Assembly: GCA_963794265.1 (NCBI GenBank)
Contig: CAWCDJ010000005.1
Location: 703,665-767,664 of the forward strand
Source: CAWCDJ01 sp963794265
GTDB lineage: Bacteria > Acidobacteriota > Terriglobia > Bryobacterales > Bryobacteraceae
Direction: 5' to 3'
Length of the DNA stretch: 64,000 nucleotides
Part shown: positions 1 to 8,962 of the stretch, piece after piece
Layout: the number at the start of each line of letters is the position of its first letter
Position numbering within the stretch: position 1 is the first letter of the stretch
Position numbers and translations under genes: made by a program
Notes under the pieces: generated by a model
Told to the model about the DNA's origin: nothing
Seen by the model: only the letters and a program-made list of their open reading frames with translations
Databases searched by the model: none

Positions 1-1182
1 GACGGCGCCCTCGACCATATCCCGGGCCGCGCCCCGCACGCCGATCAGCAGGTCGATTCCCCGCTCAGCGGCGTAGCGGCCCACCTGCCGGTGAAGTTCC
101 CCGGCGGAATTGCCCAGTTCGAGCATCTCCCCCAATACCGCGATCCGCCGGCGGGCGGCCGTCTGCCAGAGCACGTCGAGCATCGACCGCGCCGCTTCCG
201 GGTTCGAGTTATAGCAATCGTTCCAGACCGTGATGCCGTTGTGTTCCAGGCGCTCGCCGCGCATTTTTCCGGCGGTCAACGCGCGCACCGGTTCCCGCAG
301 CCGCTCGGGCGCTATCTCGAAGACTTGCGACACGGCGACCGCAGCCAGCAGGTTGAGCACGGCATGCCGCCCGGTCATTCCCGTCTCGAAATCCACTCCC
401 AGCGCGCGGAAGCGCGTGCCCCAGGCGCCGGTTTCCACCAGTTCGGCGCGCACTTGGGCTCCCTCCGAGAATCCGAAGGTGACCGAGCGGCCGGGATGCA
501 CCGCGGCGAAGCGCGCGACCCGCGCGTCGTCCGCATTGAGGACCGCCACGCCGTCGGCCGGCAGTTCCTCAATCAGTTCCCGTTTCGCGGCGGCGATGCC
601 GTCGATCGAACCGAGAAACTCGACGTGCGCATAGCCGACGTTGGTCACGACCCCGATCTGGGGTTTGGCCATCCGTGCCAGGTGGCGGATTTCGCCCGCG
701 TGATTCATCCCCATCTCGAGCACGGCCGCCTTGCAGCCGTCCGGCAGCCGCAGGATCGAGAGCGGCACACCCACGTGATTATTGAAATTGCCGATCGTTT
801 TACCCACCGAAAATGCGGTGGCGAGAAGGTCTGCGATGGCATCCTTCGTCGTGGTTTTGCCGGCGCTCCCCGTAACCCCGATCAACGCTCCCTTCCAATT
901 CTCACGCGCCCACGCGCCCAGGTGTTGAAGCGCTCCAAGGGTATCGTGCACCAGCAACTCATTCGGTGCCCCGACTGTTCTCTCGAGCACAAGCGCCGCC
1001 GCGCCTCGCCCGGCGGCAGCCCGCGCGAACTCATGTCCGTCGTGGTTGGGGCCGCGTAGCGCGAAGTAGACATCCCCGGGCTGCTGTGTCCGGCTGTCCA
1101 CACTCCAACCGGACGCGCGAGTGGGAGGGGGATCTCCAGCGGCTCCAATCACCTCGGCAACCTGTTGTAAATCAAGGGTCAT
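1..1182 (-). CDS. murF: UDP-N-acetylmuramoyl-tripeptide--D-alanyl-D-alanine ligase MurF (3' end cut by window)
   Basis: Cytoplasmic ATP-dependent Mur ligase that adds D-Ala-D-Ala to the UDP-MurNAc-tripeptide, the last soluble step of peptidoglycan precursor synthesis. The reverse strand translates from ATG at 1182 as MTLDLQQVAEVIGAAG, then a Mur N-terminal domain and the ATP-binding loop GVTGSAGKTTTKD near residue 110. The family motif NFNNHVGVPLS and the motif VWNDCYNSNPEA near residue 320 follow. About 394 codons are inside the window; MurF is usually about 450, so the C-terminal ligase domain is truncated by the edge, not by mutation. The start overlaps the murE stop by 4 bp (ATGA), which implies translational coupling in the dcw operon. 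Confidence 0.93.
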   Translation of the reverse strand, partial: MTLDLQQVAEVIGAAGDPPPTRASGWSVDSRTQQPGDVYFALRGPNHDGHEFARAAAGRGAAALVLERTVGAPNELLVHDTLGALQHLGAWARENWKGALIGVTGSAGKTTTKDAIADLLATAFSVGKTIGNFNNHVGVPLSILRLPDGCKAAVLEMGMNHAGEIRHLARMAKPQIGVVTNVGYAHVEFLGSIDGIAAAKRELIEELPADGVAVLNADDARVARFAAVHPGRSVTFGFSEGAQVRAELVETGAWGTRFRALGVDFETGMTGRHAVLNLLAAVAVSQVFEIAPERLREPVRALTAGKMRGERLEHNGITVWNDCYNSNPEAARSMLDVLWQTAARRRIAVLGEMLELGNSAGELHRQVGRYAAERGIDLLIGVRGAARDMVEGAV

Positions 1183-2666
1183 GGCTGATTTCGGCCTGTT
1201 TGATACCCATACCCTTTGAGCACTTCTCTCGCCACTGCCCGATCGTCGAATGCGATGGTGCGGTCTTTGAGAACCTGGTACGTCTCATGACCCTTGCCCG
1301 CGAGAATCACGATGTCACCCTCCCGGGCCTCCTTGAGAGCGCGGGCGATGGCAGCGGCTCGGTCGGGCTCCACGATGTGCGGAACATCCACCCGCCGGAC
1401 CCCCACCAGCGCATCATTAATGATAGCCAGCGGATCTTCCGAACGCGGATTGTCGCTGGTGACCACCACGAAATCGCTGGCTTCGGCCGCCGCCTGCCCC
1501 ATGAGGGGACGCTTGGCACGGTCGCGGTCGCCGCCGCAGCCGAATAGCGTAATGACCCGTTTCGGATTCAGCCCGCGGGCCACCGCGATCACATTTCGTA
1601 GGGCGTCATCCGTGTGGGCATAGTCCACCACCACCATGAACGGCTGTCCCATATCCACGCCCTCGAAGCGCCCCGGGACCGCCCGCAGACTGGCGATACC
1701 GCGGGAAACCGTCTCCGGCGCGAGGCCATAGGAAAGCCCCGCTCCGCAGGCCGCCAGAATGTTATAAACGTTGATCTTCCCTATGAGTGGAGATTCCACG
1801 GCAAAGCGTGTCTTGCCGAACTGCACGTCGAACCGAAGGCCCTGGAACCCGGACGAAATGTGGCGGGCGCGCAAGTCGGCATTGGGCCCCAACCCATACC
1901 AGAGAATGCGCGTTTTGGGGTGCAGCGCGAGCCGGTACGCGTACTCGTCGTCGCGATTCAGAACCGCCGATTGCGGAGGCGGACCTCCGGCGCCGGCGAA
2001 TAACATTCCTTTAGCGGCGAAATACGCTTCCATAGTGCCGTGAAAATCCAGATGGTCGCGGGTGAGATTGGTGAAAACAGCGGTGTGGAACCGAAGACCA
2101 TACACTCGCCCCAACGCGAGGGCGTGGGACGAAACTTCCATGGTCGCATACCTTCCCCCGGCTCGCTCGAGCTCCGCAAACAGGCGGACCAGTTCCAGCG
2201 ATTCCGGAGTGGTGTTCACGGCCGGCAGGACCTTGCCCGCCAGGTGATACTCGATCGTGCCGATCATGGCGGTAATGCTGCCGGCCGACCGCAGCACCGA
2301 ATCGACCAGGTAAGCCGTGGTGGTCTTGCCGTTGGTGCCGGTAATGCCGGTCAGCCCCAGGCGCTCATCGGGGCGGTTGTAGAAGTTGCGCGCCGCGAGG
2401 GCCAGAGCGTGCCGCCCGTGTTCCACCTGAATCCAGGGCACGCCTCCCGGCGACTCGCTCTCGCTCGCTACGGCCACCGCGCCGCGCGCCAGCGCGTCGG
2501 CTGCAAACTGGCGGCCATCCACCCGGGCGCCCGGGAAGGCGAAAAACAGGCACCCCTTGCCCACCCGCCGCGAATCATACTCCAGGCCTTCGACCGGCAA
2601 AGCGGCGAGTTCCGGCGGGAGGGACTGGCGCAGCCGGACGCCCGAGAGTATTTCGCCAAGGTTCAT
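1179..2666 (-). CDS. murE: UDP-N-acetylmuramoyl-L-alanyl-D-glutamate--2,6-diaminopimelate ligase MurE
   Basis: Adds the third stem-peptide residue to UDP-MurNAc-L-Ala-D-Glu in the cytoplasm. The 495-residue protein has the full Mur ligase layout: an N-terminal UDP-binding domain, the P-loop GITGTNGKTTT at about 107-117, the segment AAKGMLF near 217-223 carrying the lysine that is carbamylated in the family, and a C-terminal domain with DNPR at 405-408. DNPR is the signature for meso-diaminopimelate, so the stem peptide is predicted to be the meso-DAP type typical of Gram-negative walls. Length is normal. It overlaps ftsI upstream and murF downstream by 4 bp each. Confidence 0.96.
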   Translation of the reverse strand: MNLGEILSGVRLRQSLPPELAALPVEGLEYDSRRVGKGCLFFAFPGARVDGRQFAADALARGAVAVASESESPGGVPWIQVEHGRHALALAARNFYNRPDERLGLTGITGTNGKTTTAYLVDSVLRSAGSITAMIGTIEYHLAGKVLPAVNTTPESLELVRLFAELERAGGRYATMEVSSHALALGRVYGLRFHTAVFTNLTRDHLDFHGTMEAYFAAKGMLFAGAGGPPPQSAVLNRDDEYAYRLALHPKTRILWYGLGPNADLRARHISSGFQGLRFDVQFGKTRFAVESPLIGKINVYNILAACGAGLSYGLAPETVSRGIASLRAVPGRFEGVDMGQPFMVVVDYAHTDDALRNVIAVARGLNPKRVITLFGCGGDRDRAKRPLMGQAAAEASDFVVVTSDNPRSEDPLAIINDALVGVRRVDVPHIVEPDRAAAIARALKEAREGDIVILAGKGHETYQVLKDRTIAFDDRAVAREVLKGYGYQTGRNQP

Positions 2667-4648
2667 CTTGAGAACTGGACGCGGATGCGTTCCCCTTCAC
2701 GCAGAACGGCCCCCGGCGCCGGCCTTTGCAGGCGCGCGATGCCGCTGCCGGCGGGCACAACGATTAAACCTCTGGCGGCAGCTTCCGCCAACACAGCCCT
2801 CATGCTCATACCGCGAAAATTCGGAACCTTCGGCCCGCCCGGCGCGGCTGGCGGGTCCCCGGCGGCGGGCACGCCGTCGCCACCATCTTCCAGTATATTC
2901 GGCTCGCCCGATGAGTCGTCGGCGTCGGCCAAATCGTTGAGGTCCGGAGCCTTAGCCACCAGCGTTTGCACCGGAGACTCGTCCGGCAGATCCTTCGGGG
3001 TATCCAGCACCCGCAGCGCCTCGGCCACCACCGCCTGAAACACCGGCGCGGCCACCACGCCGCCGAAGCCACCCTCGCCGTGCGTGCCGTTGAGGCTGAC
3101 CACCGCGACGATGGCGGGATTGGTCACCGGGGCCATGCCCATGAACGATCCGTTGTAGCTGTGCGTGTAGTGGCGCGTGGCGCGGTCGAAAATCTGCGCG
3201 GACCCCGTCTTCCCGCCCACCGTGTAGCCTTCCACCTTGGCCCGCCGGCCGGTGCCGTACAGCACCACGCCTTCCATCATCTGCCGCATGGTGATGGCGG
3301 TTTCGGGGCGCACCACGCGCACCGGCTTCGGCGGCGGAATCACCCGGTCGCCCTCCTTCAGCACCAGGCGCGGTCGCACCAGCAGCCCTCCGTTGGCGAT
3401 GACGGCGGCAGCTTGCGCCAGTTGCAGCGTGGTGACGCTGACTTCCTGGCCCATCGAAATCGAAGCCAGCGACGTCTTGCCCCACCGGGCGACTTTGCGG
3501 AACTGTCCGGGGGACTCGGCCGGAAGGTCGATGCCGGTCCGCTGCCCGAACCCGAAGCGGCGGACGTAGTTATACATGTTGTCCTGCCCCACCCGCAGGC
3601 CGATTTCAATGGCGCCGATGTTGCTGGATTTCGCCAGCACGGTGGCCATGGGCAGCATGCCCAGCCCGGCATGGGAGTCGTGGATCACGCGCCCCGGCAG
3701 CCGCAGCACGCCGCCATGGCAGTTGATGAGGCTTTCCGGCCTGAGTGGCGTGGTTTCGAGCGCGGCGGAAAGCGTAATCACCTTGAATACCGAACCTGGC
3801 TCGAAGGGCACCGAAAGCGCGTGATCCATGCGGTTCAGCGCTTCGCCGGGCTTGGGCGGCTGGTTCGGGTCATAGCTCGGGTAGCTGGCGAGGGCCAGCA
3901 CATCGCCGGTATACGGGTTCATCACCACCACGCTGCCGGTAGTGGCGTGATGCGCTTCCACCGCGACGGCCAGCTCGCGCTCGGCGATAAACTGGATCCG
4001 CTCGTCGATGCTCAGCGTGACCGGCTGGCCCGGGCGCGCTTCGGTGGCCAGGGTGGAATCGATTCCGCGCCGCTTGACGTCGGTCAACAGCCGCATCTCG
4101 CCGGGTTGGCCGCGCAGCGCCTCGTCGAGCGATTTTTCCACACCGGCGTTACCCTTCTCTTCGAAATCCACCGAGCCGAGCACGTGCGCGGCGAGGCTGC
4201 CCTTGGGATAATGGCGCTGGCTCTCGCGCTCGAAGCCGATCCACTCCAAGCCAAGGCGGTGCAACCGGTCCGATTCTTCGTCGGAGATGCGCCGCTTGAC
4301 GATCAGGTATCCTCGGTGGTTTTCGTAGGCCAGGCGGATCTGGCCGTAGAGCTCCACCCGATTCAGATGGAGCTCGGCGGCGAGAATCTCGGCGGCTACC
4401 TGAACATCTACTTTTTGCGGGTTGATGTAGACCGTTTCGACGGGCGTGCTCATGGCCAGCACGCTCCCCGAGCGGTCAAACAACGTGCCGCGGGGCGCAG
4501 GGATTTCGACCACGAGCTCCTGTCGCGCGCGTGCCATGTCCGCATACTGCCGGTGATGAATGACCTGCAGGGAAACGAGTTTGTAGAAAATGGCTCCGCC
4601 CCAAAGCAGGACAATCGAGGCGAGCCACGTCAGACGACGCTCCACCAT
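2663..4648 (-). CDS. ftsI: Septal peptidoglycan transpeptidase FtsI/PBP3 with C-terminal PASTA domain
   Basis: Class B penicillin-binding protein that cross-links septal peptidoglycan in the periplasm, anchored by one N-terminal membrane helix (about residues 9-28). A PBP dimerisation domain with the segment APRGTLFDRSG (51-61) comes first. The transpeptidase domain follows, with the three active-site motifs in order: SVFK (nucleophile S286, K289), SSN (341-343) and KTGS (480-483). The last ~55 residues form one PASTA-like module beginning VPNFRGMSM. PASTA modules are usual in SpoVD/PBP2x proteins of Gram-positives and also occur in some Gram-negative dcw clusters. The position between ftsL and murE is canonical. 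Being 661 residues, it is a little longer than E. coli FtsI because of the PASTA tail. Confidence 0.95.
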   Translation of the reverse strand: MVERRLTWLASIVLLWGGAIFYKLVSLQVIHHRQYADMARARQELVVEIPAPRGTLFDRSGSVLAMSTPVETVYINPQKVDVQVAAEILAAELHLNRVELYGQIRLAYENHRGYLIVKRRISDEESDRLHRLGLEWIGFERESQRHYPKGSLAAHVLGSVDFEEKGNAGVEKSLDEALRGQPGEMRLLTDVKRRGIDSTLATEARPGQPVTLSIDERIQFIAERELAVAVEAHHATTGSVVVMNPYTGDVLALASYPSYDPNQPPKPGEALNRMDHALSVPFEPGSVFKVITLSAALETTPLRPESLINCHGGVLRLPGRVIHDSHAGLGMLPMATVLAKSSNIGAIEIGLRVGQDNMYNYVRRFGFGQRTGIDLPAESPGQFRKVARWGKTSLASISMGQEVSVTTLQLAQAAAVIANGGLLVRPRLVLKEGDRVIPPPKPVRVVRPETAITMRQMMEGVVLYGTGRRAKVEGYTVGGKTGSAQIFDRATRHYTHSYNGSFMGMAPVTNPAIVAVVSLNGTHGEGGFGGVVAAPVFQAVVAEALRVLDTPKDLPDESPVQTLVAKAPDLNDLADADDSSGEPNILEDGGDGVPAAGDPPAAPGGPKVPNFRGMSMRAVLAEAAARGLIVVPAGSGIARLQRPAPGAVLREGERIRVQFSR

Positions 4649-4685
4649 TTCAGCACTGCGTGCGGGGCACGCCCTCCGGCTTTCG

Positions 4686-5168
4686 CTACTTCACCATCGC
4701 GACGGCGCCGTCTTCGCGGCTGTCCAGGTGCACCACCTGGGCCGAGGACGGCGTCACCAGATTCTGGCTTTTGGCGAGGCGCTCCAGCCGGTCGGGGCTC
4801 AGCAGTTCGGCTTCCTGGAGCTCGAGCAAACGGCGCTCGTCCGTCAGCTTTCGCGTTTCCAACCGCAGGGCTTCCAGTTTGTAGCCGGCGAACGTGTTGG
4901 CGACGGTCGGCGCCAGCACACCCGCGAACCCCGCAAGTATTACGCAGGCCACACCGATGGCCGACCAGCAGGCGCCGCGAGCCTTTGGATCGGGTTCGCG
5001 CACGAGGCGTGAATTATTGATCTTTTTGCAGTAAAAGAAAACATCGGCCTGCGGCAGGGCTCGCAGTGCGTACGGATTCCGTACGAGCGCCGGCCGGCGC
5101 GCGGCCTCCGGAGAGGTGCCCGTCGGTTCCGGCGTTGCGGCCCTGAATACTTTCGGTAGCGTCGCCAT
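4686..5168 (-). CDS. ftsL: FtsL-like cell division protein
   Basis: Small bitopic protein in the slot between rsmH and ftsI, where FtsL of the FtsQLB divisome subcomplex is encoded. The first ~75 residues are a basic, proline-rich cytoplasmic tail. A membrane helix (segment around GVACVILAGFAGVLAP) follows, then a predicted coiled coil rich in Leu/Glu (residues about 105-140) and the segment LAKSQNLVTPS that resembles the conserved FtsL/DivIC C-terminus. At 160 residues it is longer than E. coli FtsL (121) because of the N-terminal tail. FtsL sequences are poorly conserved, so the name rests mostly on topology and position. The gap to rsmH is 21 bp and to ftsI 37 bp. Confidence 0.8.
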   Translation of the reverse strand: MATLPKVFRAATPEPTGTSPEAARRPALVRNPYALRALPQADVFFYCKKINNSRLVREPDPKARGACWSAIGVACVILAGFAGVLAPTVANTFAGYKLEALRLETRKLTDERRLLELQEAELLSPDRLERLAKSQNLVTPSSAQVVHLDSREDGAVAMVK

Positions 5169-5189
5169 TTTATATTCGTTGCCTCTCTC

Positions 5190-6050
5190 TCAATTCATCT
5201 CCAGCGCGCGCAGCTTGGCGCTGCGCGAAGCCGGATTCCCGGTTGCTTCCCGGTCGCCCGGCACGAGCGGACGTCTGGTCAGGATCGTCGCAAGCCCTTC
5301 GCGCCCAAGTTCCCGGAATCGTTCCTTCACCTTGCGGTCGTCGAGCGACATGAAGCTGAGAACCACCATCCGGCCTCCGCGCTTCAGTAGCGCGGGCCCG
5401 ATCCGGAGCAGCCGGTCCAGTTCCGCCGGTTCGTCGTTGACCGCCATTCGCAGGGCCATGAAAGTCTTCGTGGCCGGATGCAAACGACCCGTCCTGGGCA
5501 CGGCCCGCGACACCACATCGGCCAGATGTTGTGTGCTCCGTATGGGCCGCGCCCGGACGATTGCTCTGGCTACTTTCCGCGCCCTCCTCTCTTCGCCGAG
5601 CTGATAAATCAGGTCGGCGATCGTTTTTTCGTCGGTGAAGTTGACGAGATCGGCTGCCGTCCGGCCCATGGACGTATCCATGCGCATGTCGAGCGGCCCA
5701 TCCGCCATGAACGAAAACCCTCTCTCCGGCGCCGTGAGCTGGTACCGGCTCACTCCCAAATCGGCCAGGAGACCATCCACTTTCTCGAACCCCGCTTCCG
5801 AGACGGCTTCCGGCAGGGAGCCGAACGAACCGTGGTGAAACCGGATCCGGTCCGCCCACGCCTCCGTGTTGCGCCGCGCCATCTCGAGCGACTGCGCATC
5901 GCGGTCGTTGGCGATCACCAACCCGGTGGTCAGTTGCGCCGCAATCAGGCCCGTATGCCCGCCCAAACCCGCAGTCGCGTCCAGGTAGATGCCGTCCGGA
6001 CGAACTGCCAGAAGCTCCAGGGACTCTTCGGGCATGACCGAAACGTGCAT
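5190..6050 (-). CDS. rsmH: 16S rRNA (cytosine1402-N4)-methyltransferase RsmH (MraW)
   Basis: SAM-dependent methyltransferase acting on C1402 in the 16S rRNA decoding centre. The 286-residue protein starts MHVSVMPEESLELL and has the family SAM-binding motif DATAGLGGHTGLI (about 24-36). The internal segment LADLGVSRYQL and the signature ERGFSFMADGPLDMRMD precede the C-terminal motif VLSFMSLDDRKVK, close to the family consensus SFHSLEDRxVK with His replaced by Met. Length is slightly below the usual ~310. The gene begins 6 bp after the mraZ stop, the invariant order at the head of dcw clusters. A larger ORF in another frame over the same span has no family motifs. Confidence 0.95.
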   Translation of the reverse strand: MHVSVMPEESLELLAVRPDGIYLDATAGLGGHTGLIAAQLTTGLVIANDRDAQSLEMARRNTEAWADRIRFHHGSFGSLPEAVSEAGFEKVDGLLADLGVSRYQLTAPERGFSFMADGPLDMRMDTSMGRTAADLVNFTDEKTIADLIYQLGEERRARKVARAIVRARPIRSTQHLADVVSRAVPRTGRLHPATKTFMALRMAVNDEPAELDRLLRIGPALLKRGGRMVVLSFMSLDDRKVKERFRELGREGLATILTRRPLVPGDREATGNPASRSAKLRALEMN

Positions 6051-6056
6051 ATGGCA

Positions 6057-6539
6057 TCAGTTCAGCCCCGCCGCCTCCAGCTTGGTCACATCTTCCGCGG
6101 CCGTCTGGGCCGCCTCGCGCCTGCGCTCTTCGTAAATCGGCTCGCTCAAAACTTCAATCCGCCCTCTATAGGCAAACAGCCGCACCGCCGCATTCTCGAT
6201 GCCCAGCTCCCGGCGTAGCTCGGGCGGAAACGTGATGCGGCCCTGAGAATCCATCTCCGCCTCGGCCCCCAGGTCGGCGGCATTAAATGCCACGTTCCGT
6301 GCTATTCTCGGGTCGTCGCGGTAGTTATCGAAGAATTTCTCGTTCTGCCGCCATACTTCCATCGGATAAATCTGAGCGATGCGCCGATCGAGCGACGTCA
6401 CGAACAGTTTCTTTTCCCGGAGGGCGGCAAAATACTGCTGGAAAGTGGTGGGCAGTTTACAGCGGCCTTTGTCGTCGAGACGGCCGGGGTACATCCCCCG
6501 AGGGGCTTCGACCATCGCCAGTTGTTGCAACCCTTCCAC
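6057..6539 (-). CDS. mraZ: Transcriptional regulator/nucleoid-associated MraZ
   Basis: AbrB-fold DNA-binding protein that in other bacteria binds its own promoter and represses the dcw operon. Two SpoVT-AbrB-like repeats are visible, the first around GRLDDKGRCKLP and the second around MDSQGRITFPPELRRELG. The start given is GTG at 6539. In-frame ATGs at 6515 and 6494 are real alternatives: family members usually begin only a few residues before the first repeat, which would favour 6494. At 160 residues with this start it is a little longer than E. coli MraZ (152). It is the first gene of the operon, about 22 bp downstream of a good -10 box. Confidence 0.92.
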   Translation of the reverse strand: MEGLQQLAMVEAPRGMYPGRLDDKGRCKLPTTFQQYFAALREKKLFVTSLDRRIAQIYPMEVWRQNEKFFDNYRDDPRIARNVAFNAADLGAEAEMDSQGRITFPPELRRELGIENAAVRLFAYRGRIEVLSEPIYEERRREAAQTAAEDVTKLEAAGLN

Positions 6540-6560
6540 TTTTTATCCCCAGAAGGCCTA

Positions 6561-6587
6561 ATTATAGCCGATTCTGGCCACAACCAA
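6561..6587 (-). promoter_or_regulatory. Probable sigma-70-type promoter of the mraZ/dcw operon
   Basis: On the minus strand a perfect TATAAT lies at 6566-6561, preceded after 15 bp by TTGGTT (6587-6582) as a poor -35. The predicted start of transcription is near 6554, giving a leader of only about 15 nt before the GTG start of mraZ. The leader contains TGGGGATAAAAAGTGG; the AAAGTGG part resembles boxes bound by MraZ in Mycoplasma. Only one copy is seen, so autoregulation is a guess. Confidence 0.6.
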
Positions 6588-6730
6588 TAGTGGCACGCAA
6601 ACTTCGGTTATTGCAAGAATTTTTTTCAGGAACTAGCTGATTAGGACGGAGTTATACGCACACAAGCAGATCTACACTAATTGCGCAACATACAACCGAT
6701 TGCGATGGGGGCGAAAGTAAGGAGAAGAAG

Positions 6731-6755
6731 AGGGGCCGGGTAACACCCGGCCCCT
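6731..6755 (-). terminator. Hairpin terminator after the 721-residue secreted protein gene
   Basis: A perfect 10-bp stem (GGGGCCGGGT at 6732-6741 with ACCCGGCCCC at 6745-6754) with a 3-nt loop lies 25-47 bp past the stop codon at 6779. On the minus strand it is followed by a pyrimidine-rich tract (TCTTCTTCTCCTT) and not a pure T run. It separates this gene from the mraZ promoter. Confidence 0.7.
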
Positions 6756-6778
6756 GGTGGAAGGCAAGTAACAACGAA

Positions 6779-8944
6779 CTACTGGACTGGAATCTTCACT
6801 GCATTACTGTTGATTGCAGCGCTGCCGCCCGGCGGCACAACCCCGACCGAGAACGTAACATCATTCCCGGTAGTCATGTCGGCCGGAATCTGGAACGCCA
6901 CGACATACACGCCCGGCAGGTCTTCGGATAGCCGTGCGGAGACCACCGGCACGCCGCCGCCGTTCATGCCGGCGATGACCGTGCCCTGTACCGTGGCGCT
7001 CGAACCAGGAGGCGGAACCGAAGAGGTGCCGACCGTTGGAGAGGTCGGTCCCAGACCAGTCACATAGGCGACCTCGGTCTCACCGCGGCGCGCCGGGTTC
7101 GCCAGGCTGACGAAAGATCCGTCGGGCCGGACCAGAACCGCCCGCAGAACGCCGTCCGACATGGGGGTCAGGTAGACGCCCGGGCTGGCGGCCAGGATGT
7201 TGAGTGTCAGGTTGGTGGTGCCTCCGCCCAGGTTGACCGTGACCGGAACGCTGCCCGGAGTTACTTCGCAGGGCACCTGGAAGAGGATCTGCTGTTGCCC
7301 GTTAGCCAACATGCCGACGCTCAGAATGGGCGCCGAAATATTGTTCAGCGTAATCCGGATGTTCGTGCTGACCGGTACGCCGGGGAAAGTCGGAACCGGG
7401 CCGGTCACGCCCAGCGCAGCCTGCGAACCTACCAGGGCGCCAATGCTGCAGGGCGAAAGCGTGGCCTGGGAGGGATCCGCGCCGTTGACGAAGTTCGACG
7501 CGCTGATGGCGGGTGCCGGCGGAAGCACGGTAAGCGAGAACGTCTGCGTGCCGATACCCCCGGTGGCCGCCACCGTGGCGGTCACACTGGCCGCGCCGCT
7601 AACCGAACCGGCCGTCGCGGTGACCTGCGCTTTGCCAGTGGAATCGGTCTGAATGTTGGTCGCGTTCAGCGAAACCGAGCCGCTGGCCACCCTGAACTGC
7701 ACGGGAACATTGGCGGCGCCGGTCCCGGCACTGGTCGTCACCTGAACCACCAGCGGCGATCCGAATGCCGTATTGACCGGAGCGCTCTGGTTATTGCCGG
7801 AGACGATCGTAAAGCCGGTAATCGTGATCGGCTGCACGACGTTAATCGTGAACGCCGCGGACTTGGTGGAATCGGTGGTAGAAGTAGCCGTGACCGTAAT
7901 CACTCCCGCGGCGGCGCTGCCGGAGACGGATACTCCGGTCGTGGCGCGCCCGTTCGAGTCGGTCGTAGTTGCGGTGTTATAGAGCGAAGCCGATCCGGCG
8001 GGCGACACGGTCCACTTGATACCCTGGCCCGCCAGGGCATTGCCGGACGCGTCGTTCACTTGTACGCCCAGAACCGTCGGCAGGCTCTGCCCCGGGTTCA
8101 CTGTCTGGCCGTTGCCCTGCGTGATCACGACCGAGCCAGGGACGCCCGCGGTGGTCGTGAAGGATATGGGAATGGAACTGGTGTACGAGGTGGGCGTCTG
8201 CGTAAAATCGGCGTTCGGATAAGCACCGCCGACAATGACCTGATACTGGCCGCTACCGGGAATAGGCCCAAATACCGGCTGGCAAGTGGCCACTCCGGTG
8301 GAATCGGTAAGGGCAACGCCTACGCCTGCTCCGGGGCTCGACTTACACTGGAGAGTAGGACCTGTGGGACCAGCTAAGTTCGCCAGCAATACCCCCACAT
8401 TCGGGATAGGCTGCCCGGTTCGGTCGGTCACCAGAACTTTAACCGGCGTACTCGCCGTGCTGCCGGCGGCGCCACTCAAGCCCGTAGGCAGTGAAGTGAA
8501 AGATGCGTTCGCCGGCTGCTGGATAAAAGACCCCGAAGTGAGGCCGAACCCTTGAGTAAGGGTGAAAGTCGCAGCCGAACTCCCAACGGATGCGGTCACC
8601 GTATACTGCACGTAACTGGTGGAACTGCCGTTGAAATTCGACAGGACAAATAGAGAGTTACTCGCGGTGCCGTCGGCGCCCGTAACAGTCGATGTCGCGG
8701 CGAGAATCGCCTGACCTGAGAACGCATTGGTCGCCCAGTTCACCGTCTGGTTGGGCAATGGGTTCCCATTCGCGTCCGTAACCAGCACCTTGAGCGCCTG
8801 GAAACTGCCTAACTGCAGACAATTCGTACAAACGAACTGTCCGTCGCCGGCGACCACGGAGACCGTCTGGGCGGGAGCCGCAGCTCCAATCAGAAGCCCG
8901 GCGAAGATCGCTGCCATAATAGTAGGAAACTTGAATCGGTACAA
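6779..8944 (-). CDS. Secreted Ig-like repeat protein with C-terminal TIGR03437-like module
   Basis: Large exported protein of unknown function. The longest ORF opens at 9046, but TTG at 8944 is preferred: GAGGAGG sits 5 bp upstream, and this start gives a short basic n-region and a hydrophobic stretch (MAAIFAGLLIGAAAPAQ) ending in a signal peptidase site. The 721-residue product then shows about four bacterial Ig-like (Big_1-type) repeats. Each carries a variant of VNWATN or IKWTVSP followed by TDSNGRA- or DSTGKAQ-like loops, the usual invasin/intimin pattern. The last ~220 residues contain SASNFVNGADPSQATLSPCSIG in two parts, VAYVTGLGPTSPTV, and a final SNAVKIPVQ. These match the TIGR03437 module common in Solibacter-type acidobacteria. 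Cell-surface or secreted; no enzyme domain seen. Confidence 0.85.
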   Translation of the reverse strand: MYRFKFPTIMAAIFAGLLIGAAAPAQTVSVVAGDGQFVCTNCLQLGSFQALKVLVTDANGNPLPNQTVNWATNAFSGQAILAATSTVTGADGTASNSLFVLSNFNGSSTSYVQYTVTASVGSSAATFTLTQGFGLTSGSFIQQPANASFTSLPTGLSGAAGSTASTPVKVLVTDRTGQPIPNVGVLLANLAGPTGPTLQCKSSPGAGVGVALTDSTGVATCQPVFGPIPGSGQYQVIVGGAYPNADFTQTPTSYTSSIPISFTTTAGVPGSVVITQGNGQTVNPGQSLPTVLGVQVNDASGNALAGQGIKWTVSPAGSASLYNTATTTDSNGRATTGVSVSGSAAAGVITVTATSTTDSTKSAAFTINVVQPITITGFTIVSGNNQSAPVNTAFGSPLVVQVTTSAGTGAANVPVQFRVASGSVSLNATNIQTDSTGKAQVTATAGSVSGAASVTATVAATGGIGTQTFSLTVLPPAPAISASNFVNGADPSQATLSPCSIGALVGSQAALGVTGPVPTFPGVPVSTNIRITLNNISAPILSVGMLANGQQQILFQVPCEVTPGSVPVTVNLGGGTTNLTLNILAASPGVYLTPMSDGVLRAVLVRPDGSFVSLANPARRGETEVAYVTGLGPTSPTVGTSSVPPPGSSATVQGTVIAGMNGGGVPVVSARLSEDLPGVYVVAFQIPADMTTGNDVTFSVGVVPPGGSAAINSNAVKIPVQ

Positions 8945-8962
8945 GATACCTCCTCGTTCAAT

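Noticed and set aside
2966..5020. 684-residue ORF on the plus strand opposite ftsI and ftsL
   Set aside because: Antisense shadow of a GC-rich gene: His/Gly/Arg-rich with no domain, while the minus-strand frame has all the PBP and FtsL features.
5170..6057. 295-residue ORF in another frame over rsmH
   Set aside because: Gly/Arg-rich frame without RsmH motifs, whereas the 286-residue frame carries them all.
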